64,000 nt of DNA, taken from NCBI GenBank assembly GCA_951812775.1, contig OX638326.1:2367391-2431390 (forward strand). The letters run 5' to 3'. The stretch is from an uncultured Alphaproteobacteria bacterium (GTDB lineage: Bacteria; Pseudomonadota; Alphaproteobacteria; MPNO01; UBA2964). The stretch's first letter is position 1, and each line of letters starts with the position of its first letter. The translations under genes were made by a program, and so were the position numbers. The notes under the pieces are model-generated. The model saw only the letters and a program-made list of their open reading frames with translations. It ran no database searches and was not told where the DNA came from. Below, one piece after another: positions 24,008 to 33,788 of this stretch.

Positions 24008-25117
24008 CTAATCGTCAAATCCGTTTTCCAGCAGATCAAGAAATCGTTCCTTCGTCACCCCGGCCAGCCCCATTTTTTCCAGCGTCAACGCGTCCGCTGT
24101 CAGATCGCGCCCCAGCGATACCGACGCCAGATGGATGACATGATCAATCGTTGGCGTGGGTACAGCCGCCAAGCGGCCAAGCTCCGAATAGATAATATGG
24201 CCATAGGGCACGTCTTCGAGGAAATAGCGATGCTCAAGCTGTGGCGGTGCCGGGATCCATTTATCTGGCACACTCTGGTGAAAAGCTTCATAGGCGAGGC
24301 CTGTTTCACGGGCGGCTTCCGTGGTGTAGCCCATCTGATAAAACAGCTCGACAAATGGCATGGTCCTGGCGCCGAGCGCCGCCGCCACGGCGACCCGCTC
24401 GCGATCCACCGCGTCGATCAGCCGGCCGACGGACGGCGTGATCCCATCATAATAATGCCGGAAATCACCACCGGTTGCTTCGACCCGACCGGCATTGCAC
24501 AAAAACGCCGGTGGATGATGGATGGCATTTCCATAGGGAAAGACCGTCTCCAATACGTTCGAGAAAAGCTGCACTGCCGGATAGACAGTACTGACGATGT
24601 CAAACTGGCGTTTTGTTTCCACGCCCGGAAAGCCGCCAAACACCATAAAGTCCGACACGCGGGAAATCCGGCAGGTGGTGGGCCCGGTACGACGACAGAG
24701 ATAGGGCAAGGCCGCGGTCTCGCAAAAGACGGGGTTCTTGATGCCATTGGCACACAGAATATGCGGTATGAGCATCAGCGTGTGACCGGGTGAGACGAAC
24801 AAGGTCTGATCATCCGTCAAATGCGGTGCTGCCGCTGAAATCCATTTTTCGTGCAGATGCGCCGGGCTGACGATCATCACCAGCTCAGCCCCTGCCATAG
24901 CGGTAGCCGCATCTGACGTGATCACCGGTATCTTGGCGAAGCCTTTTCCAAACGGCGCGTCATATTCGATTCCGCCAATTTCCTGCAGGGGCTTGAGCGC
25001 GCTTTCATCCTGGCTATAAAGCCGAATTTCAAAACCGAGGGTTGTCAGGTGGGCTGCTGCCGACATACCGCCGCCACCGGCCCCAAAAATTGCAATATTT
25101 TTGACAGGGGAGGTCAT
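24008..25117 (-). CDS. NAD/NADP octopine-dehydrogenase family protein (copy 2)
   Basis: 369 residues. The N-terminal Rossmann motif IAIFGAGGGGMSAAAHLT (7-24) binds NAD(P). The C-terminal helical domain of the octopine/nopaline dehydrogenase type has NAIHHPPAFLCNAGRVEATGG and a possible catalytic His in HHP. The family forms or oxidises opine-like secondary amines, but many members are uncharacterised. It overlaps the upstream paralogue by four bases (ATGA). With the paralogue and the LLM gene it forms a unit divergent from the F420 operon. Confidence 0.85.
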   Translation of the reverse strand: MTSPVKNIAIFGAGGGGMSAAAHLTTLGFEIRLYSQDESALKPLQEIGGIEYDAPFGKGFAKIPVITSDAATAMAGAELVMIVSPAHLHEKWISAAAPHLTDDQTLFVSPGHTLMLIPHILCANGIKNPVFCETAALPYLCRRTGPTTCRISRVSDFMVFGGFPGVETKRQFDIVSTVYPAVQLFSNVLETVFPYGNAIHHPPAFLCNAGRVEATGGDFRHYYDGITPSVGRLIDAVDRERVAVAAALGARTMPFVELFYQMGYTTEAARETGLAYEAFHQSVPDKWIPAPPQLEHRYFLEDVPYGHIIYSELGRLAAVPTPTIDHVIHLASVSLGRDLTADALTLEKMGLAGVTKERFLDLLENGFDD

Positions 25118-26220
25118 TGCGTTCCCTCCTCGACAAAGCGTAGAACACCTTCGGCATCCAGACCGCCGAGACCCATCGCTTCCAATGTCAAACCATCCGT
25201 CGCGTAGGGAATGCCCATCATCTCAGATGTCAGATGAATATGCGCATCAATTGTCGGTGTGGGAACGCCAGCGAGCCTGCCAAACCCGGCAAACGGCACC
25301 AGCCCATATCCGACATCCTCATGGATATAGCGATGATCCAGCGACGGCGGACTCTTGATCTTCCAGTTGGGTTCGCTCTCGACACAGGCGCGCGAGACGT
25401 CGCCTGTGTCCATCGCCTCTTTGGTTGTCAGACCCGCCTGATAAAAATTCTCAAGGAAACTGGCGGTAGGAACACCTAGCGCTTGGGCAACTGCCATACG
25501 CTCTGCGTCAAGCTCGGCTATGACCCGGCCAACGGCGGGCGTAATGCCTTCGCGATAAAACAGGAAGTCGCCACCGGTATCCTCGATCCAGCCGGCATTC
25601 ATCAACATGCCCGGTGCATGAAACACCGCGTTGATATTGGTCAGGGCGGTTTCCAGCACACTGCTGACCAGCGTGATCTCGGGATATAGGGGTTTAACGA
25701 GATCAAACATTTCCGCCGCATGCTTACCGGGGAACGCCGCGAATTTGAGCTTCTTGGTATAGGAGAAAATATCGACCGACGCCGGTCCCGTTTTACGACA
25801 GATATAGGTGAGCGTGACGGTCTCGCAGGTCTTTACCGCCTCTGCATAACCCGCTTTCCGTAGTTCGTTGACAAAATGCAGTGCGCCGCCGGTATGACCG
25901 GGGTTTACGAATACCGGGATATCCGGTGTCAAGAGCGGCGCCAATGCCTTTGCATAAAACCCGTGTGCCACGGAGGGGACCACCAACATAATAATGTCCG
26001 CCCCGGACACCGCTTCCGCGACATCGGTCGTCAACAGGTTCACCGGGAATAGTCCCTGCTGAACACCCGCGGCCTGAACACCACCCTGTTCTCGTATCGG
26101 CTCAAGGCTTTCCGAGCGTCTCGCGTGGAGCCGGATCTCAAATCCGCGCGCCGTAAGATCTGCTGCTGCAGCACAGCCGCCATGCCCGCCCCCTAATATC
26201 GCAACTGTTTTAACGGTCAT
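25114..26220 (-). CDS. NAD/NADP octopine-dehydrogenase family protein (copy 1)
   Basis: 368 residues. The Rossmann motif is VAILGGGHGGCAAAADLT near the N-terminus, and the C-terminal domain has NAVFHAPGMLMNAGWIEDTGG and TIDAHIHLTSEM. It is about as long as copy 2 and shares its architecture, so the pair arose by duplication; they may form a heteromer or act on related substrates. It is first in a minus-strand unit and divergent from cofGH, with 95 bases between the starts. No transport genes lie nearby. Confidence 0.85.
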   Translation of the reverse strand: MTVKTVAILGGGHGGCAAAADLTARGFEIRLHARRSESLEPIREQGGVQAAGVQQGLFPVNLLTTDVAEAVSGADIIMLVVPSVAHGFYAKALAPLLTPDIPVFVNPGHTGGALHFVNELRKAGYAEAVKTCETVTLTYICRKTGPASVDIFSYTKKLKFAAFPGKHAAEMFDLVKPLYPEITLVSSVLETALTNINAVFHAPGMLMNAGWIEDTGGDFLFYREGITPAVGRVIAELDAERMAVAQALGVPTASFLENFYQAGLTTKEAMDTGDVSRACVESEPNWKIKSPPSLDHRYIHEDVGYGLVPFAGFGRLAGVPTPTIDAHIHLTSEMMGIPYATDGLTLEAMGLGGLDAEGVLRFVEEGTQ

Positions 26221-26315
26221 TCATCCACAGGGGCCTGTCGCCCGTCTTTTCCTCATCCAAGATCGGCAGTATGGTCCTATAAATTAGTTCCGTCATCCGT
26301 ATCAGGATTGCCTCA

Positions 26316-28646
26316 TTGGGCGTGCAAACATTTTCTACTGAATATCCGCTGAGTGTCCCGCTCTCTGAGTTGCTTGGAAAAGCGGCTAACTTGCGCGATT
26401 CCTGCCATGCCGACCGCCTGTCCTATTCGCGGAAAGTGTTTATTCCACTGACCCGGCTGTGCCGCGACAGCTGCAGCTACTGCACCTTCGCCACGACACC
26501 CCGGAATGTTCCCGCCCCTTATTTGACGCCCGAGGAGGTTTTAAAGATCGCCCGTGATGGTAAAGCGGCGGGCTGCAAGGAAGCCCTCTTTACGCTCGGC
26601 GATAAGCCGGAGCTGCGTTACGAAGCTGCCCGCGAGGCCCTGACCGAATTGGGTTATGCCTCAACAATCGAGTATCTCGCCGCGATGTGTGCATTGGTAT
26701 TCGAGGAAACCGGTTTGCTGCCACACGCCAACCCCGGTGCGATGACACAAAGAGAAATCCACATCCTAAGGCCGGTCACGGTTTCGATGGGGATGATGCT
26801 GGAATCCACCGCCCCTGCCCTGTGCGAACCGGGCGGGGCGCATTTCGGCTCGCCAGACAAGGAACCTGCAGCACGTTTGGAAACTTTGCGCTCAGCGGGT
26901 TTGGCAAAAGTTCCCTTCACCACGGGTATTCTCATCGGGATCGGTGAGACACGGGAACAGCGACTTAACGACTTGCAGACAATCCGCGACTTCCGCGAAG
27001 AACACGGTCATATTCAGGAAATCATCATCCAGAATTTCCGCGCCAAACCGACAACACGGATGGCAAATGCACCTGAACCGGACCTAACTGACCTCTTATG
27101 GACCATCGCCTGTGCCAGGCTGATTTTTGGTGCAACGATGAATATTCAGGCACCGCCGAACTTGAGCCCGGAGGTCTATCCACGACTGGTCTCCGCCGGT
27201 CTCAATGATTGGGGCGGCATTTCACCGGTAACACCAGATCACGTGAACCCAGAAGCGGCCTGGCCGGAAATCCCGGTGTTGGCTCAACGGTCGGCAGAGG
27301 TTGGAAAGGTGTTGGTCGAAAGGCTCGCTGTCTATCCTTCCTATGTCGAGGAAGCTTCACATTGGATGGCGCCAGCAATGGCGACCGCTGCTATTCGGTT
27401 TAGTGATGCAGAGGGGCTGGCACGCCCTGAAGACTGGGCCCCGGGTCTCGATCTTTCTCCGCCTGCTATGATGTCACAACGGTCCCAACCGTCGCTTGAT
27501 ATCCAGAACATTCTTGGAATGGCAGTGGATGGTAACTCACCGACTGAAACTGAAATCACCCGACTGTTCGCGGCCCGCGACAGAGATTTCGACATCATCT
27601 GCGAAACCGCCGATACGCTGCGCCGTTCGACTGTTGGCGACGATGTTACCTATGTCGTGAACCGCAATATCAACTACACCAATATCTGCACCTATCGCTG
27701 TACGTTTTGCGCCTTCTCCAAAGGTAAGACTGCGGAAACGCTGCGCGGCAAACCCTACCGGCTGGAGATGCAAGAGATTGGGCGTCGCGCCACGGAAGCC
27801 TGGAATCGCGGTGCTACCGAGGTTTGCCTGCAAGGCGGAATTCATCCGGAGTATACCGGCGCGACTTATCTTGAGATCTGCGCCACTATCAAAGACGCTG
27901 CCCCCGAAATGCATATTCATGCATTCTCACCATTGGAGATTACCCAGGGCGCAAGGACACCAGGCCTTTCTATTGAGACGTTTTTGTCACGCCTCAAGGA
28001 AGCAGGGTTGGCATCACTACCGGGAACCGCCGCTGAAATTCTCGATGATGGTGTCAGGAAAACCCTATGCCCTGACAAGCTAAACACTCAAGAATGGCTC
28101 ACTGTCATGGAAACGGCCCATCGATTGGGCCTCCGCACCACTGCCACCATCATGTATGGCCATATGGAACACCCGGTCCACTGGGCACGCCACTTACTGA
28201 AGGTCAGAGCGCTCCAGGAACGCACCGGTGGATTCACAGAATTTGTTCCTCTGCCCTTTGTGCATATGGAAGCCCCCGCCTATCTCAAGGGGCTTGCGCG
28301 GCGTGGCCCGACCTACCGGGAAGCTGTTTTGATGCATGCTATCGCCCGGATAGTCCTGCACCCTCTTATCCCGAATATTCAGGTCTCCTGGGTGAAAATG
28401 GGGGCGGAAGGTATTCAGGCCTGCCTGAATGCCGGCGTCAATGACCTCGGCGGTACTTTAATGAATGAGAGCATTTCGCGCGCCGCAGGAACGGTTCACG
28501 GCCAGGAATGTAATCCAAGAGAGATGGAACGAATGATCAAGAACGCGGGACGACACGCCGTTCAGCGCACAACACTGTATAATAAAGTGACCGGCGAACG
28601 CGCGGAGGCTTCGTATCAAGCCGAGCCTCTCGCCGCAATTGCTTAA
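26316..28646 (+). CDS. fbiC: F0 synthase, fused CofG-CofH (FbiC)
   Basis: 776 residues, the fused form of 7,8-didemethyl-8-hydroxy-5-deazariboflavin synthase. Two radical SAM domains build the deazaflavin F0 from tyrosine and a flavin precursor. The N-terminal CofG half has C49, C53 and C56 (CRDSCSYC); the C-terminal CofH half has C458, C462 and C465 (CTYRCTFC). Length and order match actinobacterial FbiC. The chosen start gives MGVQTFSTEYPL, but the open frame begins with a TTG in a region without a strong ribosome-binding site. It heads a five-gene F420 operon. Confidence 0.95.
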   Translation: MGVQTFSTEYPLSVPLSELLGKAANLRDSCHADRLSYSRKVFIPLTRLCRDSCSYCTFATTPRNVPAPYLTPEEVLKIARDGKAAGCKEALFTLGDKPELRYEAAREALTELGYASTIEYLAAMCALVFEETGLLPHANPGAMTQREIHILRPVTVSMGMMLESTAPALCEPGGAHFGSPDKEPAARLETLRSAGLAKVPFTTGILIGIGETREQRLNDLQTIRDFREEHGHIQEIIIQNFRAKPTTRMANAPEPDLTDLLWTIACARLIFGATMNIQAPPNLSPEVYPRLVSAGLNDWGGISPVTPDHVNPEAAWPEIPVLAQRSAEVGKVLVERLAVYPSYVEEASHWMAPAMATAAIRFSDAEGLARPEDWAPGLDLSPPAMMSQRSQPSLDIQNILGMAVDGNSPTETEITRLFAARDRDFDIICETADTLRRSTVGDDVTYVVNRNINYTNICTYRCTFCAFSKGKTAETLRGKPYRLEMQEIGRRATEAWNRGATEVCLQGGIHPEYTGATYLEICATIKDAAPEMHIHAFSPLEITQGARTPGLSIETFLSRLKEAGLASLPGTAAEILDDGVRKTLCPDKLNTQEWLTVMETAHRLGLRTTATIMYGHMEHPVHWARHLLKVRALQERTGGFTEFVPLPFVHMEAPAYLKGLARRGPTYREAVLMHAIARIVLHPLIPNIQVSWVKMGAEGIQACLNAGVNDLGGTLMNESISRAAGTVHGQECNPREMERMIKNAGRHAVQRTTLYNKVTGERAEASYQAEPLAAIA

Positions 28647-28656
28647 GGAGAATGTG

Positions 28657-29349
28657 ATGTCAGATGAAAGACCCGTCATCGCGGTTATCGGCGGTACCGG
28701 CCGTCAGGGTTCGGGGCTGGCCGCACGCTGGGCGAAAGCGGGCTACCCCGTCATTATCGGATCGCGTGATGCCGCCCGCGCCCAGGAAACTGCCGATGAA
28801 ATCTCCGCAAGAGCACCGGCTTCCGGCGGAGGGGGTAAAGTACGGGGCACTGACAATCTGACAGCGGCTACAGAGGGCGAGATCATCGTCCTCGCCGTCC
28901 CTTATTCCAATCAACTGAACACGCTGAAACCACTTGCGGATGCACTTGCGGGAAAAATATTAATCGATGTTACAGCACCTCTGGTTCCACCAAAGGTCGG
29001 AACGGTCCAATTACCGGAAGGCGGTTCGGCTGTTGTTGCGGCACAGGAAATGCTGGGAGATGAGGTTACCGTCGTCGCTGCTTTTCAAAATATCGCCGCA
29101 CAACACCTGGCGGATCTTGAGCATAAAATTGATTGCGATGTTCTGGTTTGCGGGAACAAAAAGGCTGCCAGAGAAATCGCGATCCGGCTCGTGTCTGATG
29201 CGGGAATGACTGGGTGGCACGCCGGCCCCCTCGCCAATGCCGCGGCGGCCGAGGCCATGACGTCAGTGCTTATCTTTATCAATCGCGCCCATAAAATACC
29301 CGGCTCGGGTATTCGTATAACCGGGACGCCCGCTGAGCCCGAAGACTGA
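28657..29349 (+). CDS. npdG: NADPH:F420 oxidoreductase
   Basis: About 230 residues. The start at 28657 has AAGGAG six bases upstream and overlaps nothing, whereas the longer frame begins inside the cofGH end. The Rossmann motif AVIGGTGRQGSGLAARWAKA and GSRDAARAQ (the Ser-Arg pair favouring NADPH) are diagnostic of Npd/Fno enzymes, which exchange hydride between F420 and NADP. KIPGSGIRITG closes the protein. Its presence in the biosynthesis operon supports active F420 turnover rather than relict genes. Confidence 0.9.
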   Translation: MSDERPVIAVIGGTGRQGSGLAARWAKAGYPVIIGSRDAARAQETADEISARAPASGGGGKVRGTDNLTAATEGEIIVLAVPYSNQLNTLKPLADALAGKILIDVTAPLVPPKVGTVQLPEGGSAVVAAQEMLGDEVTVVAAFQNIAAQHLADLEHKIDCDVLVCGNKKAAREIAIRLVSDAGMTGWHAGPLANAAAAEAMTSVLIFINRAHKIPGSGIRITGTPAEPED

Positions 29350-29352
29350 ACG

Positions 29353-30183
29353 ATGGATGCCTCACCAGTCAGATCGGATAACGTGGCCGCAAATCAGACT
29401 GCCAGCCAACTTTCCATTACCGCATTACCCGGCATTCCGCTGATCAATCCTGGAGATGATCTGGCCGGCATTATCGGTAGGGGCTTGAAGGATTGCGACA
29501 TATCGCTTCAGGACGGAGACATACTGGTCCTGGCACAAAAAATTATCTCAAAATCCGAGGGCCGCTATGCCGCCCTGGACTCTGTATCACCATCGGTCGC
29601 CGCCATGGAACTTGCTGGGGAGGTGGACAAAGATCCGCGGCTCGTGGAGCTCATTCTTTCTGAATCAAAAACGGTGGTCAGAAAACGCAAAGGCGTTTTA
29701 ATCGTCGAACATAACCTCGGAATTGTCATGGCCAATGCAGGTATCGATGCCTCCAACGTAGAGCCGCTGGAAGACGACAAGTCCGGTGAAGCGGCACAGC
29801 AAGTATTGCTTTTGCCGGAGAACCCCGACGCCAGTTGCAAAGACCTTCGTGATCGTTTCCAAACAAAGACCGGCGCCGATATCGCCGTGATAATCAACGA
29901 CAGCGTCGGGCGGGCTTGGCGGAACGGTACTGTCGGGATGGCTATTGGCACCGCCGGCATAGATGCATTGCTTGATCTCAACGGCAGACCCGATCTTTTC
30001 GATCGTCCTCTCCAGGCCACTCAGGTGGGTCTCGCTGACGAACTTTCTTCCGCCGCTTCTATCGTCATGGGGCAAGCCGACGAAGGACGCCCGGTGGTTC
30101 ATATACGTGGCTACGGCACAGCTTCCGGACACGGAAATGCTCAGGACCTGATTCGTGCCGAGGAACAGGATTTGTTCCGCTGA
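29353..30183 (+). CDS. cofE: Coenzyme F420-0:L-glutamate ligase
   Basis: 276 residues. This GTP-dependent ligase adds the gamma-glutamyl tail to F420-0. Family motifs seen are LPGIPLINPGDDLAGII, AQKIISKSEGR, NDSVGRAWRNGTVGMAIG and a terminal GQADEGRPVVHIRGYG. It is the single-domain form: the C-terminal nitroreductase-like domain of mycobacterial FbiB, which reduces dehydro-F420-0, is absent. It follows npdG by three bases. That absence bears on which three-carbon precursor the organism uses. Confidence 0.95.
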   Translation: MDASPVRSDNVAANQTASQLSITALPGIPLINPGDDLAGIIGRGLKDCDISLQDGDILVLAQKIISKSEGRYAALDSVSPSVAAMELAGEVDKDPRLVELILSESKTVVRKRKGVLIVEHNLGIVMANAGIDASNVEPLEDDKSGEAAQQVLLLPENPDASCKDLRDRFQTKTGADIAVIINDSVGRAWRNGTVGMAIGTAGIDALLDLNGRPDLFDRPLQATQVGLADELSSAASIVMGQADEGRPVVHIRGYGTASGHGNAQDLIRAEEQDLFR

Positions 30184-30199
30184 GGTACAGGCTTACGAT

Positions 30200-31150
30200 A
30201 TGATCCTCGCATTGGCAGGTGGCGTTGGCGGCGCCAAGTTGGCACACGGGCTGGCCCGCAATATTGATCCTTCAGAATTGGTGATCGCGGTGAATACGGG
30301 TGATGATTTTCTTCACCTCGATTATTTCATCTGCCCCGATTTGGACTCGGTCCTTTATAAGCTCGCGGGCATCAATGACATCGAGCGTGGTTGGGGTATT
30401 CGTGATGAGAGCTGGAACTTCATGGAGTCCCTCAAGAAAGTTGGGGGCGAAGACTGGTTCCAGCTCGGTGACAAGGATCTTGCCACCCATATCGAACGAT
30501 CTAGGCTTCTATCCGAAGGGCAAACACTTTCGGAAGTCACTCGGGCGCTGTGTCGGAAACATAATGTCGTCCATACCATCGTGCCGATGACTGATCACCG
30601 AGTCGGCACAATCGTAGATACTCAAGAAGGTGATTTCTTTTTTCAGGACTATTTTGTGCGCCTGCGTTGCGAGCCTGCTTTCACCGGCGTTCATTATAAA
30701 GGCATGGAGGACGCCACACCCTCACCGCAATTCAGCAAGGCTCTCGAAAGCGCCGACCTTAAAGCAATTATATTTTGTCCCTCCAATCCTTTCGTCAGTA
30801 TTGATCCGATTCTCAATGTTCCCGGCGTAACCGGCGCACTCAGAACAACCGAAACCCCGGTCATTGCCGTGTCTCCGATCATCGGAGGCCAGGCCATAAA
30901 AGGACCAGCGGCCAAGATGATGGCGGAGTTGGACCTCCCGGTATCTCCGCTCGGGATCGCTCAGCATTATGGGGGATTGATCGACGGGTTGATAATCGAC
31001 AATGAAGACAGAATGCTTGTAGGACCTATCATGGCTACTGGCATTGATGCTTACGCCACAAATACGCTGATGCGTTCAGCTGAGGATGAAAGCCTTCTGG
31101 CGCAAGAAACCTTGAGCTTTGTACGCGGGCTTTCAGGAAATAGGCCTTGA
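30200..31150 (+). CDS. cofD: 2-phospho-L-lactate (or analogue) transferase to F0
   Basis: About 316 residues from the ATG at 30200, where the protein begins MILALAGGVGGAKLAHGLAR, the usual CofD N-terminus; the longer frame overlaps cofE. CofD transfers the phospho-lactyl-type group from the nucleotide-activated intermediate to F0. VNTGDDFLHLDYFICPDLDSVLY and SPIIGGQAIKGPAAKMM are typical. It lies between cofE and cofC. Whether the donor carries 2-phospholactate, phosphoenolpyruvate or 3-phosphoglycerate cannot be decided here. Confidence 0.95.
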   Translation: MILALAGGVGGAKLAHGLARNIDPSELVIAVNTGDDFLHLDYFICPDLDSVLYKLAGINDIERGWGIRDESWNFMESLKKVGGEDWFQLGDKDLATHIERSRLLSEGQTLSEVTRALCRKHNVVHTIVPMTDHRVGTIVDTQEGDFFFQDYFVRLRCEPAFTGVHYKGMEDATPSPQFSKALESADLKAIIFCPSNPFVSIDPILNVPGVTGALRTTETPVIAVSPIIGGQAIKGPAAKMMAELDLPVSPLGIAQHYGGLIDGLIIDNEDRMLVGPIMATGIDAYATNTLMRSAEDESLLAQETLSFVRGLSGNRP

Positions 31151-31155
31151 TCTGG

Positions 31156-31770
31156 ATGTCTGTCGCCGCGGTCATTCCTGTCAAACCCCTTGTCGAAGGC
31201 AAAAGCCGCCTCGCGTCGGTTCTGACCGATGAACAACGAGTGATACTGAATAAGAATTTATACCGCCATGTCCTCAAAACAGTCATCGCAACACCTGCAA
31301 TTAACGATGTACTTGTCATTAGCAGTGATGAGGAGGTCCTGACCCTCGCCGAAGAGGCGGGTGCTCACGCGATTCCGGAAGGGGAAAATTCCAACCTGAA
31401 TGCTGCTCTTGAGATTGCCCGAAAAGCAGGGACAATACTCGGTGCTTCTGCTTTGCTGGTGGTCCCCGCCGATCTGGTCACGCTCAAGACTTCGGACCTG
31501 ACCGCCATTCTCTCGACGGCAGAACGAAGTAATACCGTGGAATCAATTGTGATTGCGCCGGACGCCAATCATCAGGGTACCAACGCTCTATTTCTTCGAC
31601 CGGTTGATGCGATTGCTTTCTCATTCGGCGAAAACAGTTTCGAAACGCACCGAAAAACCGCCGAGGAAGCGGGCTGTCGCATTGCAATAGTTGAACGGCC
31701 AAATTTAAGTTTCGATGTCGACGAGCCCGACGACCTGAAACATCTGGAAGACCATTTCTGGCGTGATTAG
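31156..31770 (+). CDS. cofC: 2-phospho-L-lactate guanylyltransferase-type enzyme
   Basis: About 204 residues. It begins SVAAVIPVKPLVEGKSRLASVL, the nucleotidyltransferase N-terminal loop of CofC/FbiD, and has VPADLVTLKTSDL for metal binding. It activates a phosphorylated three-carbon acid with GTP for CofD. The start ATG at 31156 lies six bases after the cofD stop; a TTG overlapping that stop is an alternative. Last gene of the F420 operon; it converges with the MFS gene, overlapping its 3' end by four bases. Confidence 0.9.
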   Translation: MSVAAVIPVKPLVEGKSRLASVLTDEQRVILNKNLYRHVLKTVIATPAINDVLVISSDEEVLTLAEEAGAHAIPEGENSNLNAALEIARKAGTILGASALLVVPADLVTLKTSDLTAILSTAERSNTVESIVIAPDANHQGTNALFLRPVDAIAFSFGENSFETHRKTAEEAGCRIAIVERPNLSFDVDEPDDLKHLEDHFWRD

Positions 31771-33032
31771 TCGCGCTCCTGCTGCTTGGCGATAAATGCC
31801 TCAATCGGCTCTTTAACCCGCCAGGCAAACAAAAAGACGATGAGGCAAACCATACCACTTATGGCAATCGGTTTGCTGAGGCCGAACAGCTCCGAAAGCG
31901 CGCCCATCACCAGCGACCCAATTGCGGCGCCACCGATCCATAGTAAACCGTATAGCGCCATAACCCGGCCGCGCATTGTTTCCTCTGCGACCGCCTGGAC
32001 CAGCGATTGGATACAGGTCCCCACCAATGAATATTGTATGCCAAAAAAGACCATGCAGATCACCGCCACGTAAAAATGGGGCGTATTCGTCATAACGACC
32101 AGGACAATAGACCCGACCAAAACTGCATAGGCGGTAATCCGCGCCAATCCGTCAAATCGGCCACGCTGGGCAATGGTGAAGCCTGCTGCAACCGCACCGA
32201 TACCCATGGCGGATGTTAAAATGGCGAGACCACCCGCACCCTGACCAAAGATTCCCGAAGAAAACCCGGGCAGGAGTTCAACCAACGGTCGGGTCAAAAA
32301 AGATGAGCCAAACAAAATCAACAGGGAGGGACCGATAACAGGATGTGACGCGGCATAACGATAGCCTGCGATAATATCCCCCATGATCGAAAGACCAGAC
32401 GCCGGTCGTTTCGGCATTGGGGGAATCCGCACCCTCCACAGCGCCGCGAAGAACCAGAAATACAAAACCGTATTGATCAGAAAAACAGCGTTTACCCCCC
32501 AATAATGGAGAATTGCCGCCCCAAAGGCCGGGCCGACGACACGCGCGCTGTTCCAGGTAAAACCGCCAAAGGCAATTGCCGCCGGCAAATCCTCGCGAGG
32601 CACCAGAGCAGGCGGCAGGGAACTTCTAATCGGCTGAAAAAGGGCGTGATCAACGCCGGTGAGAAATGCGAACAAAAGCAGGAGTTCTATATTCAACCAA
32701 CCGGCATAGGCCGTTATCATCAAGAGTGCCGTTACGATGACATTCAGGGATTGAATAATACGGGCCATGACGATCCGTTCAAAACGATCGGCCATATAGC
32801 CGGAAACCGGACTCAACAGGACAACCGGCACTAAATCCGCAAACCCCATGACGCCAAGCCACCAGGGCGATTTCGTCAGCTCCCAGGTCAGCCAGCCAAT
32901 AGCAAGACGCTGTGCCCACACGCCGCACTGTGAGGGAAAATTGCCAATCGCAAAGATCGCAAAATTGCGATGCGAAAAGGCGCCGATAAGACCGCGGTTT
33001 TTAGGCCTCTCTATTGTCACGCTTTGCAACAC
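31767..33032 (-). CDS. MFS transporter, EntS/MFS_3-like
   Basis: 421 residues with about twelve hydrophobic segments. The loop GYMADRFERIVMARI after TM2-3 is the MFS signature region (GxxxDRxxR). The protein resembles the MFS_3/EntS-type exporters, some of which export siderophores. SLVGTCIQSLVQAVAEETMRGRVMALYG is typical of this branch. It ends with a charged tail, and its 3' end overlaps cofC by four bases on the other strand. Export of a small molecule is inferred; the substrate is unknown. Confidence 0.85.
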   Translation of the reverse strand: MLQSVTIERPKNRGLIGAFSHRNFAIFAIGNFPSQCGVWAQRLAIGWLTWELTKSPWWLGVMGFADLVPVVLLSPVSGYMADRFERIVMARIIQSLNVIVTALLMITAYAGWLNIELLLLFAFLTGVDHALFQPIRSSLPPALVPREDLPAAIAFGGFTWNSARVVGPAFGAAILHYWGVNAVFLINTVLYFWFFAALWRVRIPPMPKRPASGLSIMGDIIAGYRYAASHPVIGPSLLILFGSSFLTRPLVELLPGFSSGIFGQGAGGLAILTSAMGIGAVAAGFTIAQRGRFDGLARITAYAVLVGSIVLVVMTNTPHFYVAVICMVFFGIQYSLVGTCIQSLVQAVAEETMRGRVMALYGLLWIGGAAIGSLVMGALSELFGLSKPIAISGMVCLIVFLFAWRVKEPIEAFIAKQQERD

Positions 33033-33117
33033 CTTGTGGTTATGGGCAAAAATTTTTCTATGATGATATTATGCTGCTACACGGCCACTGTCGCCGGTCA
33101 GGAACTAGCTAATCAAG

Positions 33118-33788
33118 ATGAACGGATCATCCAACAACAAGAACCCAGAGACTAACACGGCGGAAACCGCCGCGCTGGATCTCGGCGACGAGACCATACC
33201 GGAAGAGGCGCGCGAAGCCATCAGGCTTCTCATATCGGAGATCAATGCGCTACGCGAAGAAATTGAGGCCAATAACGACCGCATTGCGGAGCTTGAAACA
33301 TTGGCTGACCGAGACCCCCTTGTACCTGTCGTAAACCGACGAGCCTTTGTCCGGGAACTCAGCCGGGCGAAGGCCTATGCAGAACGTTATGGCGGAACAA
33401 ATTGCCTGCTTTATCTGGATATCGATGGCATGAAACTTCTTAACGACCAGCACGGCCACGCCACCGGTGACGCCGCGCTGACGAAGCTTGCAGATATTCT
33501 GCAAAAAATATTCGCGCATCGGATCTGGTCGGACGTCTCGGCGGTGATGAGTTTGGAGTTCTTCTGGCCCAGGCAAATCGCAAAACTGCCGAGGAAAAGG
33601 CATCACGACTTCAGGACCTCATTCAACATGCTGAAATTAAAGTTGCCGACGGCACCATGACACTTTCCGCGACATTCGGTATCGTCGAGATGACATCGGA
33701 AATGAGCCCGACGGAGGCCCTGATTCAAAATGCCTCAGCCAATATGCTCCGCCATAAAATCCTGTGTGCGTTCCCAGGCCAGAGATGA
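33118..33788 (+). pseudogene. GGDEF-domain protein frameshifted in an A-run
   Basis: The N-terminal part has a coiled coil (RLLISEINALREEIEANNDR) and the first half of a diguanylate cyclase domain (LYLDIDGMKLLNDQHGHATGDAAL). In the first frame it degrades after ADILQKI. In the next frame SDLVGRLGGDEFGVLLAQ follows, with the intact GGDEF active-site motif. Seven rather than six A residues at 33503-33508 would give LQKNIRASDLVGRLGGDEF without a gap. The end (ANMLRHKIL) overlaps the convergent dienelactone hydrolase gene. Without repair no cyclase is made. Confidence 0.8.
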
